Of a stretch of DNA of 11,092 bases, positions 1 through 7,145 are shown in pieces. A model generated the notes under the pieces. That model searched no databases. It was not told the DNA's origin and saw only the letters and a list, made by a program, of their open reading frames with translations. The position numbers and the translations under genes were made by a program. The first letter of the stretch is position 1; each line of letters starts with the position of its first letter. The stretch lies in assembly GCA_014584635.1 (NCBI GenBank), contig JACTML010000089.1, positions 1 through 11,092 on the forward strand. The letters run 5' to 3'. Source of the DNA: Nitrosomonas eutropha. GTDB taxonomy: Bacteria; Pseudomonadota; Gammaproteobacteria; Burkholderiales; Nitrosomonadaceae.

Positions 1-1310
1 TCGTTGGTAAATTCGCCGGTGATGGAGGATAGGGCTTGTTGTGCAAGGCGAAGTTCTTCGGCAAGTAGTTCCAGTTGGTCTGCTGTGTGCAGCCAAGTGG
101 CTGCTCTCGCAAGCAACTCTCGGGTGCGCATCAATGCCTGCAGATGGCGTTGGCGTGCCATGTAAGCACCTTCTCCGGCGATATTCGCTTGCCAGCCGGC
201 TGTTTTAAGTAGCGCTGTTTTGAGCAATGCTATCCCGGTACCTTCCTTTGCTGAGAGATAAACGGCTGTTCCCGAAGTATCTTCTTCCAGGTGCGGAGGT
301 TTTCCGGATAGATCGATCTTGTTGTGAACGGTTAATACAGGCAGCCGTTCCGGCAGACGTGCCAGCACTGAGTGATCTTCTTCTGTTACGCCATGGTGGC
401 TGTCCACTAGCAACAGTACCAGATCAGCTTGTTCGATTGCAGCGTAGGTGCGGACAATTCCGTGTTGCTCAACAATATCACTGGTCTCCCGTAATCCGGC
501 GGTGTCAATCAGGTGGAGCGGGATGCCTTCAATTTCAATTGATTGTCGGACGGTGTCTCTTGTGGTGCCGGGAATATCCGTGACAATGGCTATTTCATCA
601 CCTGCAAGACGGTTAAGCAGACTGGATTTTCCCACATTGGGCTGACCGGCCAGCACAACTTTGATGCCTTCTTGCAGCAGGTTGCCTTGACGGGATGCGG
701 CCAGGATTTGTTCCAGTTTTTCCCGGATTGCAATGAGTTGCTCTGTGGCATGGGCGCTCTGGAGAAAGTCGATTTCTTCTTCAGGAAAATCCAGGGTTGC
801 TTCGACCAGGATGCGCAGATCGATCAGTGCATTTACCAGTTGATGAATTGCTGATGAAAACTCTCCGTGCAGGGAACGCATTGCGCAGCGTGCTGCGTTT
901 GCCGTACTGGCGTCTATCAGATCAGCTATTCCTTCGGCTTGTGCAAGATCCAGTTTTTCGTTGAGGAAGGCGCGCAGTGTAAATTCACCGGGCTCTGCCA
1001 GACGGGCACCCAATTGCAGGCAGCGTGCCAGCAACAGATTGATGACAGCAGGGCCGCCATGCCCGTGCAGTTCGAGGATATCTTCCCCAGTGTAGGAATT
1101 GGGGGAGGGAAAATACAGGGCGATTCCCTGGTCAATAATCTGGTTATCCTGATCGAGAAAGTTGAATAGCCCGGCATGGCGCGGATCAGGCAGTTTGCCC
1201 AAGATTGCTTGGGCAAACTGCTGTAGATTTGATCCGGAAATTCTGACTATTCCTATGCCGCCACGACCGGGTGGCGTGGCGATTGCTGCAATGGTGTCAT
1301 TGTTTTGCAT
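1..1310 (-). CDS. mnmE: tRNA modification GTPase MnmE (3' end cut by window edge)
   Basis: MnmE is a cytoplasmic GTPase that works with MnmG to place a carboxymethylaminomethyl-type group on the wobble uridine (U34) of certain tRNAs, using a folate one-carbon donor. The 436 visible codons begin [20 protein letters not shown], the typical folate-binding N-domain. A G domain is inserted in the helical domain: P-loop GQPNVGKS at residues 222-229, then GTTRD, DTAGLRE and the base-recognition motif NKID. The last visible residues, [11 protein letters not shown], match the family end, so only about 15 residues including the terminal C-x-G-K motif lie off the left edge. The start is firm: an in-frame TAA lies 18 bases upstream of this ATG. 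No clear Shine-Dalgarno is seen. The gene follows yidC after 60 bp on the same strand, so co-transcription is likely. This frame lacks a stop inside the window but is continuous. Confidence 0.97.
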   Translation of the reverse strand, partial: MQNNDTIAAIATPPGRGGIGIVRISGSNLQQFAQAILGKLPDPRHAGLFNFLDQDNQIIDQGIALYFPSPNSYTGEDILELHGHGGPAVINLLLARCLQLGARLAEPGEFTLRAFLNEKLDLAQAEGIADLIDASTANAARCAMRSLHGEFSSAIHQLVNALIDLRILVEATLDFPEEEIDFLQSAHATEQLIAIREKLEQILAASRQGNLLQEGIKVVLAGQPNVGKSSLLNRLAGDEIAIVTDIPGTTRDTVRQSIEIEGIPLHLIDTAGLRETSDIVEQHGIVRTYAAIEQADLVLLLVDSHHGVTEEDHSVLARLPERLPVLTVHNKIDLSGKPPHLEEDTSGTAVYLSAKEGTGIALLKTALLKTAGWQANIAGEGAYMARQRHLQALMRTRELLARAATWLHTADQLELLAEELRLAQQALSSITGEFTN

Positions 1311-1370
1311 CAGATTGACAGGCTGTTACATACTCTTTGTGTCAAAAGAATATGCAAGACACCGCTGTAA

Positions 1371-3278
1371 TCATCGTTTGCGTCTTCTTGCCCTTTTCTC
1401 TGTTTTTTTCGGACTGGAAACAGCAGCAGGCGCTTTGGGGGCTTCTTCCGGTTTGCTGGCAGCCGTTTCACTGTTTTCCGGATCAGCTGAAGATTCCTCA
1501 GAGTCTTCCACATCACTGTCCGGGCTGTCAGATGATGCAGCATTTTTTGAATGACTGGCTGGTGCTTCAGGCGCCTCCTTGCTGGGAGGGGTGCCATACA
1601 TTTTTGTGATTTTCCATTGCTGTGCAATCGACAAAATGTTGTTTACCAGAGAGTACAGAACCAGCCCGGCCGGGAAGAAGAAGAAAATGGCACTGAAAGC
1701 AACCGGCATAATCTGCATTATCTTCGCTTGCAGTGGATCAGTCGGAGTCGGATTAAGTTTGGTTTGTATAAACATGGATATCCCCAGCAGAACCGGTAGC
1801 AGATACTTGGGATCCGGGGAAGATAAATCATTAATCCACAGTGCAAAAGGAGCATAGCGCAGCTCTACAGCTGCAAGTATCGTCCAGTACAGGGCGATAA
1901 AAACCGGGATTTGCACCGCTATGGGAAAGCATCCGCCCATCGGGTTGATCTTTTCTTCTTTATAAAAATCCATCATTGCCTGGTGCATGCGTTGTCGGTC
2001 ACCTTTGTACTGATCCTGGATGCGCTTCAGTTTTGGAGTTACCAGACGCAATCTGGCCATAGATCGATAACCGGCTGCAGATAGCGGGAAAAACAGCAGT
2101 TTGACGGTTATGGTCAGAAGGATAATGGCTATCCCCCAGTTTTCTGTCCATGAATGGTAAAAAGAAAGCAAGCGGAACAATGGTTTGGCAACCATGGTTA
2201 ACCAGCCATAGTCAACCGTTAGCTCCAGTCCGGGTGCCAGTTCAGCAAGATTATCCTGTTCTTCCGGGCCGGCATAAAACGGCATGGTAGTGGTGACAGT
2301 TTCGCCTGAAGCGATGGTTCCGGCAGGAACAATGACTCCGGCTGTGTAGAGATGATCACTTTGCCGTTTGGCAAAGTACTCGCGTGGGGTTTGTGGTTGT
2401 GGCAGCCACGCAGTCAGAAAATAGTGTTCCAGCATGGCAATCCAGCCATTATCCGCATTGGCCGGATATTCTGCCTTGCCTTTGTCCAGATCATCAAACG
2501 GAATTTTCTGGTACTTTTCTTCTTCCGTATAAACGGCTGCGCCCAGAAAACTGCGTATCATCATGGTATGTGCCGGTGGCGGTGTGTCGTCGCGCAGCAT
2601 CTGGAAATAGGCAAACGGGCGGATTGTGCTGTCCCCCTCGTTTTTCACCTCGAAACCGACATCAATTACATAGCTGTCACGATGAAAGGTGTAGGTTTTT
2701 ATAACCTGAACGCCCTGGGTTTCAGGCGCAAGCAGGCGAACAACGATCTTGTCTTCGCCCGCAGCCAGCTCATAGTTGCGCACACCCGATTCAATCTGGT
2801 AAATCGTTTTATGGTTAGGCAGGCCTTCGCCTACCAGACCCGATTGTGCAACATAGGTGCGTGAAGCTTCGCTGTGCAGGAGGGAATAGGGGATGTTTTC
2901 ATCTTCAGCGGAGGGTTGTTGCAATAGCTCCAGCTGGCGCAGATCTCCTCCCACAGTATCAATTTCAGCGATGACTTTATCTGTGACAACGCGTATTTGC
3001 TCACCTGAGGCAAGCAGACGGGGCGTAACTGAATCGGTGGAATCACCGTTTGAAGGTATTCCGTTCGAGTCTGATTCTGTGTGTGAGGATGTCAGTTCAC
3101 TGCCTGGAGTGGGAAGATCACTGCTGCTTTTTGCTGGTGTGGTATCAGTTGTGGAGTCAGCCTGGGCGACAACAGCGGGCGGGGCATCGAATTTCTCCTG
3201 TTCTTTTACCCATGCATCCCATAAAAACAGCAACGATGTTGAAAAAATGATAAGCAGTACGATTTTTTTATTGTCCAT
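1371..3278 (-). CDS. yidC: Membrane protein insertase YidC with extended C-terminal tail
   Basis: YidC inserts and folds inner-membrane proteins, alone or with SecYEG. The 635-residue product has an N-terminal membrane anchor (about 5-23), a low-complexity Ser/Thr/Pro linker (about 40-85), and the large periplasmic P1 domain (about 90-350, with the conserved stretch NADNGWIAMLEHYFLTAWLP). The five-helix insertase core follows: helices near 380-398, 448-470, 491-505 and 525-552, with the conserved arginine region YRSMARLR at 404-411 and the cytoplasmic hairpin after it. The E. coli protein is about 548 residues, so this one is long. The excess lies in the linker and in a tail from about 561 to 635 that is rich in Ser, Glu, Asp, Ala and Pro and ends KKTEKRARRRKR. 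The gene sits 89 bp after yidD and 60 bp before mnmE in the usual cluster. The ATG is followed directly by the anchor helix; its ribosome site is weak. Confidence 0.97.
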   Translation of the reverse strand: MDNKKIVLLIIFSTSLLFLWDAWVKEQEKFDAPPAVVAQADSTTDTTPAKSSSDLPTPGSELTSSHTESDSNGIPSNGDSTDSVTPRLLASGEQIRVVTDKVIAEIDTVGGDLRQLELLQQPSAEDENIPYSLLHSEASRTYVAQSGLVGEGLPNHKTIYQIESGVRNYELAAGEDKIVVRLLAPETQGVQVIKTYTFHRDSYVIDVGFEVKNEGDSTIRPFAYFQMLRDDTPPPAHTMMIRSFLGAAVYTEEEKYQKIPFDDLDKGKAEYPANADNGWIAMLEHYFLTAWLPQPQTPREYFAKRQSDHLYTAGVIVPAGTIASGETVTTTMPFYAGPEEQDNLAELAPGLELTVDYGWLTMVAKPLFRLLSFYHSWTENWGIAIILLTITVKLLFFPLSAAGYRSMARLRLVTPKLKRIQDQYKGDRQRMHQAMMDFYKEEKINPMGGCFPIAVQIPVFIALYWTILAAVELRYAPFALWINDLSSPDPKYLLPVLLGISMFIQTKLNPTPTDPLQAKIMQIMPVAFSAIFFFFPAGLVLYSLVNNILSIAQQWKITKMYGTPPSKEAPEAPASHSKNAASSDSPDSDVEDSEESSADPENSETAASKPEEAPKAPAAVSSPKKTEKRARRRKR

Positions 3279-3367
3279 TTTTTTGAAACTCGAGGATGCG
3301 GAAAATTTCTGTAAAAACGCTTGATGAACGGGGTGATAAAGCAGTTATTGCAGGCATGCAGGTTGCC

Positions 3368-3577
3368 TCACGGGACAGGATCATGACCACCCTGGTTCCA
3401 GGGATGGCAGCGTAAAATCCGTTTGGTGCCCAGCCATAATCCCTTTACCAGACCATGTTTCATTAATGCTTCCTGCATGTAATTTGAACAGGTTGGATAA
3501 AATCTGCAAGAAGGCGGAATCAGAAGACCAATACTGTATTGGTAGAGCTTAATAAGACCGATAATCAATTGTTTCAT
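3368..3577 (-). CDS. yidD: Membrane protein insertion efficiency factor YidD
   Basis: YidD is a small membrane-associated protein thought to help YidC-dependent insertion. The product starts [20 protein letters not shown], an amphipathic/hydrophobic N-terminus, followed by the family signature [12 protein letters not shown] with its conserved cysteines, and ends with the typical [13 protein letters not shown]. It has 69 residues, near the usual 70-85. I chose the ATG at 3577 rather than an upstream in-frame start at 3673. The family begins with this hydrophobic stretch, and the ATG overlaps the rnpA stop as ATGA, which suggests translational coupling. Extra upstream residues would lie wholly inside rnpA in another frame. 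yidC follows 89 bp later. Confidence 0.95.
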   Translation of the reverse strand: MKQLIIGLIKLYQYSIGLLIPPSCRFYPTCSNYMQEALMKHGLVKGLWLGTKRILRCHPWNQGGHDPVP

Positions 3578-3939
3578 GACAGCCTGGCTGCCTTGTTTAA
3601 AAGCATTGCGGCTTCCTGATAGATATGCGCAAGATCTGGTGATGCCACAGAATGTCGCAATTGCATGACGCAATCCATACCTTTAATCACTTGTCGGTGC
3701 TTGCGAAATGCTTCTCTGATCAATCGTTTGATACGGTTTCTTCTGACAGCCTTGCGTTCGATCCTTTTGGCTACGATCATGCCGATACGCGCATAATCAC
3801 TGCTGTTCGTATTTATTTTTATGTGCAATCGCAGAGAGAGGCTTTCGAGCACGATCCGGTTCCTCAGAACAGCGCGAAACTCGTCAGCTTTTCGTAATCT
3901 GCACTGTTTGGGTAATGAATAAATACGTTTGGTTGTCAA
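3574..3939 (-). CDS. rnpA: Ribonuclease P protein component
   Basis: RnpA is the protein subunit of RNase P, which trims the 5' leader from precursor tRNAs together with the catalytic RNA (rnpB, not in this window). The 121-residue basic protein contains the family core, including IGMIVAKR and the RNR motif in [16 protein letters not shown], which contacts the RNA subunit. The start is TTG at 3939. Upstream in frame there is no ATG or GTG before the rpmH stop at 3967-3969, and the first internal ATG (codon 53) would remove conserved N-terminal residues, so a non-ATG start is forced. A CTG at 3948 is a less likely alternative. No strong Shine-Dalgarno is visible in the 27-bp gap after rpmH. 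Weak initiation here would keep RnpA well below L34, as expected from their very different cellular needs. Confidence 0.95.
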   Translation of the reverse strand: MTTKRIYSLPKQCRLRKADEFRAVLRNRIVLESLSLRLHIKINTNSSDYARIGMIVAKRIERKAVRRNRIKRLIREAFRKHRQVIKGMDCVMQLRHSVASPDLAHIYQEAAMLLNKAARLS

Positions 3940-3966
3940 AAAACTCAGGCAGCAAGTCTGGTTATG

Positions 3967-4101
3967 TTACGCACTGAGCTTGACTCGCCCCTTTGCCCGG
4001 CGTGCACGAATAACTGCTCTGCCGCCGCGTGTTTTCATGCGGGCGCGAAATCCATGAGTACGTTTTCTGCTGATAACGGATGGTTGGTAGGTACGTTTCA
4101 T
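3967..4101 (-). CDS. rpmH: 50S ribosomal protein L34 (bL34)
   Basis: bL34 is a very small, highly basic protein of the large ribosomal subunit. The frame reads [20 protein letters not shown] and continues with the expected Arg/Lys/Gly-rich stretch [19 protein letters not shown], ending VKLSA. That gives 44 residues, exactly the usual length. It is the first gene of the minus-strand cluster rpmH-rnpA-yidD-yidC-mnmE. Its ATG lies only 20 bases beyond the -10 box of a strong predicted promoter, so the mRNA leader should be about 13 nt and carries only a short AGG as a possible ribosome site. Confidence 0.97.
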   Translation of the reverse strand: MKRTYQPSVISRKRTHGFRARMKTRGGRAVIRARRAKGRVKLSA

Positions 4102-4121
4102 TTTATAAAAAGCCTATTTTT

Positions 4122-4150
4122 ACTATAAGAATTTGAAAGAAAGCTGACAA
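4122..4150 (-). promoter_or_regulatory. Predicted sigma70-type promoter for the rpmH operon
   Basis: On the minus strand a -35 box TTGTCA (4150-4145) is separated by exactly 17 bases from a -10 box TATAGT (4127-4122). Each differs from consensus at one position, and the spacing is optimal. Transcription would begin near 4115, about 13 bases before the rpmH ATG. This fits the high expression expected of a ribosomal protein gene. It is predicted from sequence only. Confidence 0.75.
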
Positions 4151-4360
4151 ATTTCTCATGCAAACGATAAAAATTGCAGATTTACTCCTTTCAGGGCCGA
4201 ACAGTATATCTTAATCCGGCAGGTTTTCGCTATACGTGTTTTGAGTGGAATGATTCTGTAAAGGAATAAGTAACCTGATCCTGTTTGCTGTCAGAACCTG
4301 TTTAGGGTTGCAATCAAGGGGGCAAAATTGAACGGGGAAGTGGGACATATTTACGGTATA

Positions 4361-4470
4361 TGAGCAGTTGAGTTTAGGTTTAACGCTGCAAGGTGTCCTT
4401 CAATGGGGTGTTGAACAGGTTTTCGGATTGTAATTTGTAGGTTTTAACAGTATTGCGCGATTGAGCAGGT
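4361..4470 (+). repeat. Three spaced copies of TGARCAGKT
   Basis: Near-identical 9-mers lie at 4361 (TGAGCAGTT), 4412 (TGAACAGGT) and 4462 (TGAGCAGGT), so they start 51 and 50 bp apart. An inverted relative, AACCTGTTTA, lies at 4295-4304. Another 10-mer, CAGGTTTTCG, occurs twice, at 4220-4229 and 4416-4425. The spacing of close to five DNA turns would suit a regulator binding one face of the helix. However, the units are short and could recur by chance. Confidence 0.35.
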
Positions 4471-4520
4471 GTCTTTACACTCTATTCCCCAAATAGGGCA
4501 GGGGATTCCCGGTGAGCCCA

Positions 4521-4526
4521 AGGAGG
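4521..4526 (+). promoter_or_regulatory. Strong ribosome binding site AGGAGG that decides the start
   Basis: A perfect AGGAGG is followed by ATGs at 4528, 4534 and 4537. Spacing to 4528 is only 1 base, to 4534 it is 7 and to 4537 it is 10. The 4534 start is therefore the best supported, rather than the longest frame. Confidence 0.75.
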
Positions 4527-4533
4527 AATGATA

Positions 4534-4995
4534 ATGATGAATCAGTTGGCAGTAGATCAGCGGCAGCAGGAAAGACGGACCGAAGTTTCATTTGTCTGCC
4601 CCTACCAGTTGGGAATCAAACGGGGCCGGCGGGTTGCGCAGCGACGATCCGATCACGGCGCTGCTTATGTTGATCAGTACAGCTGGCAGCTGGTAGCCAG
4701 TGTTCTTGCTATTGTACTGCTCAGTACGACAGATGCTTTTTTGACCATGAATATATTGGCGGGCGGTGGTGCTGAACTTAACTATTTCATGGCGGCGCTG
4801 ATTGAAAAGGATATGCAGCAATTTGTTTTTGCCAAACTGGCGCTTACTTCCCTAGCAGTGATTATGCTGGCGATCCATCATGAAGTACGACTTTGCGTTG
4901 GGTTCCGCTGCAGGCATCTGCTCTATATGTTCTTATTGGGTTACGCCAGCCTGATCGGCTATGAGCTGATACTGCTGCAGCTTATTAACGCATAG
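4534..4995 (+). CDS. Small membrane protein, DUF5658-like, function unknown
   Basis: The product has 153 residues from the preferred ATG at 4534; the longer frame from 4528 adds two. It has a charged, Arg/Gln-rich N-terminus of about 45 residues, presumably cytoplasmic, then three hydrophobic segments at about 54-77, 97-116 and 130-151. Between segments 1 and 2 it carries STTDAFLTMNILAGGGAELN, which fits the D..LT......G..ELN pattern I associate with DUF5658. The role of that family is not known to me. The N-terminal part has no motif I recognise. The gene is followed after 35 bp by a DUF2905 gene on the same strand, so the two are probably co-transcribed. The family assignment is from memory of the motif. 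Confidence 0.75.
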   Translation: MMNQLAVDQRQQERRTEVSFVCPYQLGIKRGRRVAQRRSDHGAAYVDQYSWQLVASVLAIVLLSTTDAFLTMNILAGGGAELNYFMAALIEKDMQQFVFAKLALTSLAVIMLAIHHEVRLCVGFRCRHLLYMFLLGYASLIGYELILLQLINA

Positions 4996-5030
4996 CCCTT
5001 TTATTCGTACGGGTTGCTGGAGATTCGAGT

Positions 5031-5246
5031 ATGGAGCCGATTGTGCGCTGGCTCATGATAGCCGGCATTGTTCTGCTTGTTATAGGCGCAGTGCTGCATC
5101 TGGCACCGTGGCTGTTTAACTGGTTTGGAAAACTGCCAGGTGATATCTCTATTGAAAGTCGCCATAGCAAAGTATTTATACCAATTACTTCCATGCTGAT
5201 AATCAGCATCGTTTTAAGCATCATTATTAATCTGTTCAATAAATAA
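5031..5246 (+). CDS. DUF2905 small two-helix membrane protein, function unknown
   Basis: This 71-residue protein has one hydrophobic helix at about 5-28, the loop motif WFGKLPGDISIES (31-43), and a second helix at about 48-68. The loop motif, with its conserved LPGDI, is the hallmark of DUF2905, a widespread family of unknown function. A TGGAG ribosome site at 5018-5022 is 8 bases from the ATG. The gene follows the DUF5658-like gene by 35 bp and precedes proC by 83 bp, with a hairpin in that gap. Nothing in the sequence points to a specific role. Confidence 0.85.
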   Translation: MEPIVRWLMIAGIVLLVIGAVLHLAPWLFNWFGKLPGDISIESRHSKVFIPITSMLIISIVLSIIINLFNK

Positions 5247-5257
5247 GTCGTCTTATG

Positions 5258-5286
5258 AATCAGCCATTTTTCAAAATTGGCTGATT
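5258..5286. other. Hairpin between the DUF2905 gene and proC
   Basis: AATCAGCCA (5258-5266) and TGGCTGATT (5278-5286) form a perfect 9-bp inverted repeat around an 11-base centre. The centre can add some T/A pairs after one mismatch. There is no T-tract on either side, so it is not a classic intrinsic terminator. It could be a 3'-end stabiliser, a weak terminator or an operator upstream of proC. Confidence 0.5.
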
Positions 5287-5329
5287 GTGTCGCTGCTGTA
5301 CATTTCATTTATACAAATCAGGGTTGTTT

Positions 5330-6142
5330 ATGAGGATTGCTTTTATTGGTGGAGGAAACATGGCCAGCGCCATAATCGGTGGTTTGATGAGCCATGGTCA
5401 CGATCCTTCCCGGATCTGCGTTGTAGAGATTAACGCGCAGCAGCAACAGCGGATTGTTGAGGAATTCGGCATTACAGTAACGGCATCTATCGCTGAAGGA
5501 ATCCGGAACAGCGAGGTAGTTATTCTGGCGGTCAAGCCGCAGCAGCTGCATGCAGCCATCAGCGGAGCAGCTCAGCTTTTTCAGGGCAAGCTTGTTATCT
5601 CAATTGCTGCCGGTATTCGTGCGGATGATTTGAGTCAATGGCTGGATCAGCATGAGTTTATTATCCGTGCGATGCCAAATACGCCTGCTCTGGTGGGCAA
5701 AGGCATAACCGGTTTGTACGCATTACCACGTGTGGATGTCCAGCAAAAGGAGCGGGCAACCGCAATCCTGGAGGGTGTGGGCGCCGTCGTTTGGGTAGAT
5801 GAGGAAGCTCAGTTGGATGCTGTCACCGCCTTGTCAGGTTGTGGCCCGGCGTATGTCTTTTATTTTCTGGAAGCCATGCAACAGGCTGGGGTGGAGTTAG
5901 GGTTGACAGCTGACGTTGCAAAACAGCTGGCAATGCAAACGTTTCTGGGAGCATCCTGCCTTGCTGTACAAAATGACGATGCCTTTTCGGTGTTGCGAGC
6001 ACGTGTGACTTCGAAAGGCGGGGTGACTGAACAAGCATTGCTTAGTATGGAACAGTCCGATATCAGGGGAGCATTTATTCGTGCCATGCATATTGCGAAT
6101 GATCGTTCCCGGGAAATGGGTGAAATATTTAAGCACGCGTGA
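5330..6142 (+). CDS. proC: Pyrroline-5-carboxylate reductase
   Basis: ProC catalyses the last step of proline synthesis, reducing 1-pyrroline-5-carboxylate with NAD(P)H in the cytoplasm. The 270-residue protein matches the usual length of about 270. It shows the Rossmann start IAFIGGGNMASAIIGGL (dinucleotide loop GGGNMA, 7-12), AVKP (67-70), MPNTPA (115-120), SGCGPAYVFYFLEAM (169-183) and the C-terminal signature VTSKGGVTEQA (226-236). I chose the ATG at 5330 because the Rossmann fold begins right there and an AGGG lies about 6 bases upstream; a TTG at 5285 would add 15 unrelated residues. yggT follows after 66 bp. The common upstream partner yggS is not next to it here. Confidence 0.97.
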   Translation: MRIAFIGGGNMASAIIGGLMSHGHDPSRICVVEINAQQQQRIVEEFGITVTASIAEGIRNSEVVILAVKPQQLHAAISGAAQLFQGKLVISIAAGIRADDLSQWLDQHEFIIRAMPNTPALVGKGITGLYALPRVDVQQKERATAILEGVGAVVWVDEEAQLDAVTALSGCGPAYVFYFLEAMQQAGVELGLTADVAKQLAMQTFLGASCLAVQNDDAFSVLRARVTSKGGVTEQALLSMEQSDIRGAFIRAMHIANDRSREMGEIFKHA

Positions 6143-6208
6143 TACAACAGGTTCTTGGGCCTGTATCCGGATAGCAAGACAAGATCATAATCTTTTAAAG
6201 AAAAAGCC

Positions 6209-6769
6209 ATGCCAAATCAAATAATGATATTTTTGCTGGACACTGTTCTGGGACTGTTTTCTTTAGCCCTGTTGCTGCGATTTTATGTGCAATGGTCACG
6301 GATTCCTTATTATCACCCGGTGACGAGGTTTCTGGTGACTGTGACGGATTTTGTGGTAAGACCTGCGCGCCGGGTGATTCCCAGCTGGCGAGGACTGGAT
6401 TTGTCCACGTTTGTACTGGCCTGGCTGGCGCAATTTATTGTTCTGGTTGGTATTAACCTGCTGGCGGGTTCTGGTGCGAGTGTCAGCGTATTTGCGTTTT
6501 CCCTGCTGGCACTGGTTAAGCTCGCCGTCATGACACTTGATATTCTGTTCATCATGATTATCGTGCAGGCTGTAATGTCCTGGATTAATCCGCACAGCCC
6601 ACTGGCGCCGGTGCTGGAAAGTTTTACCGGCCCCATACTGGAGCCACTGCGTCGATTTATTCCTCCCATCGCCAATCTTGATCTTTCCCCCCTGGTTGCC
6701 CTGATTTTGCTACAGGTATTAATGATGGTTGTTGAGAATTTACAGCGCCAGATTGTGCATATGTTCTGA
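6209..6769 (+). CDS. yggT: YggT family integral membrane protein
   Basis: This 186-residue membrane protein is built from two similar halves, the YggT layout. Each half has a hydrophobic helix (about 5-25 and 105-125), a loop ending in a proline-rich R(R)xIP motif (RPARRVIPSWRGLDLS at 51-66; EPLRRFIPPIANLDLS at 145-160), and a further helix (about 67-88 and 161-176). The repeated IP...LDLS is easy to see. The family is linked to osmotic or ion tolerance in some bacteria, but the mechanism is unsettled. It lies between proC and yggU, the conserved order, and its TGA overlaps the yggU ATG by one base. The ribosome site is weak (AAAGAAAAAG). Confidence 0.93.
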   Translation: MPNQIMIFLLDTVLGLFSLALLLRFYVQWSRIPYYHPVTRFLVTVTDFVVRPARRVIPSWRGLDLSTFVLAWLAQFIVLVGINLLAGSGASVSVFAFSLLALVKLAVMTLDILFIMIIVQAVMSWINPHSPLAPVLESFTGPILEPLRRFIPPIANLDLSPLVALILLQVLMMVVENLQRQIVHMF

Positions 6770-7068
6770 TGAACTGGTACTGTGTTGACAGCGATCGTAA
6801 TCTGATATTGAAGCTCTATGTTCAACCGGGTGCCAGACAGACGAAGATAGTTGACGTGCATGGCGAGGAGCTGAAGATAAAGCTGGCAGCGCCTCCGGTG
6901 GAAGGTAAGGCCAATCATGCCCTGACAGAATTTTTGGCAAAATGCTTTAATGTTCCTTTGAAACATGTCATTTTGAAACGGGGTGCGCAATCCCGGCATA
7001 AAATTGTTGAAATCTGTCAGCCGGGTAATGATCCTGACGTGTTGCTCGGCGAAATGAAAATTAAATAA
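6769..7068 (+). CDS. yggU: YggU / DUF167 family protein
   Basis: This small soluble protein of 99 residues belongs to the DUF167 (YggU) family, whose biochemical role is not established. Family features seen are YVQPGARQT early on, then LKIKLAAPPVEGKANHAL, then FLAKCFNVP, and a final basic segment LKRGAQSRHK. The ATG at 6769 shares its A with the yggT TGA (TGATG), so translation is probably coupled. The gene ends the proC-yggT-yggU group, and 109 bp follow before the next gene. Confidence 0.95.
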   Translation: MNWYCVDSDRNLILKLYVQPGARQTKIVDVHGEELKIKLAAPPVEGKANHALTEFLAKCFNVPLKHVILKRGAQSRHKIVEICQPGNDPDVLLGEMKIK

Positions 7069-7118
7069 CCCGCAGTTGTACTCATATTTGTTTTGTTAGG
7101 CGTAACATAAAGTCTTCA

Positions 7119-7145
7119 CCGGATTTGATCTGCATTCCGGATTTG
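7119..7145 (+). repeat. Direct repeat CCGGATTTG x2 upstream of the ARH-like gene
   Basis: CCGGATTTG occurs at 7119-7127 and again at 7137-7145, with starts 18 bp apart, in the 109-bp gap before the ARH-like/gnd/zwf genes. Two equal half-sites under two helical turns apart could be a regulator site. No clear promoter boxes were found in the gap. Confidence 0.35.

Larger units (their letters stand above)
4102..4527. other. Divergent intergenic region, 426 bp, no gene seen
   Basis: This stretch separates rpmH (minus) from the DUF5658 gene (plus). No protein-like reading frame was found on either strand. It holds the rpmH promoter at its left end and a set of short repeats between 4220 and 4470. 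Just before the right-hand gene is a GC-rich segment (4485-4519) with possible small hairpins, such as GGG-GATT-CCC inside GGGC...GCCC. A weak plus-strand promoter is possible: TTGAGC at 4461-4466, 16 bases, then TATTCC at 4483-4488. In many bacteria dnaA and oriC lie next to rpmH. By eye I find no good TTATNCACA-type DnaA boxes here, so I do not call an origin. Confidence 0.6.

Noticed and set aside
227..583. Plus-strand open frames opposite mnmE
   Set aside because: They lie antisense to a clearly conserved gene, have Cys/Arg-rich unnatural composition and no ribosome sites.
2352..2864. 170-residue plus-strand frame
   Set aside because: It is antisense to the conserved YidC periplasmic domain and has no family resemblance.
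3368..3673. Longer yidD starting at 3673
   Set aside because: The extra 32 residues overlap rnpA and do not resemble the family; the ATGA-coupled start at 3577 fits better.
4102..4527. Chromosome origin (oriC) next to rpmH
   Set aside because: No dnaA gene and no convincing DnaA boxes or AT-rich 13-mers were seen.
5285..5329. Longer proC starting at a TTG at 5285
   Set aside because: It would begin inside the hairpin and add residues before the Rossmann fold; the ATG at 5330 has its own ribosome site.
6143..6175. Possible ACAGG/CCTGT hairpin after proC
   Set aside because: The stem has only five pairs and no T-tract follows, so it is too weak to call.
6313..6999. 228-residue minus-strand frame across yggT and yggU
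   Set aside because: It is a shadow of two well-supported overlapping genes; its composition is not protein-like.
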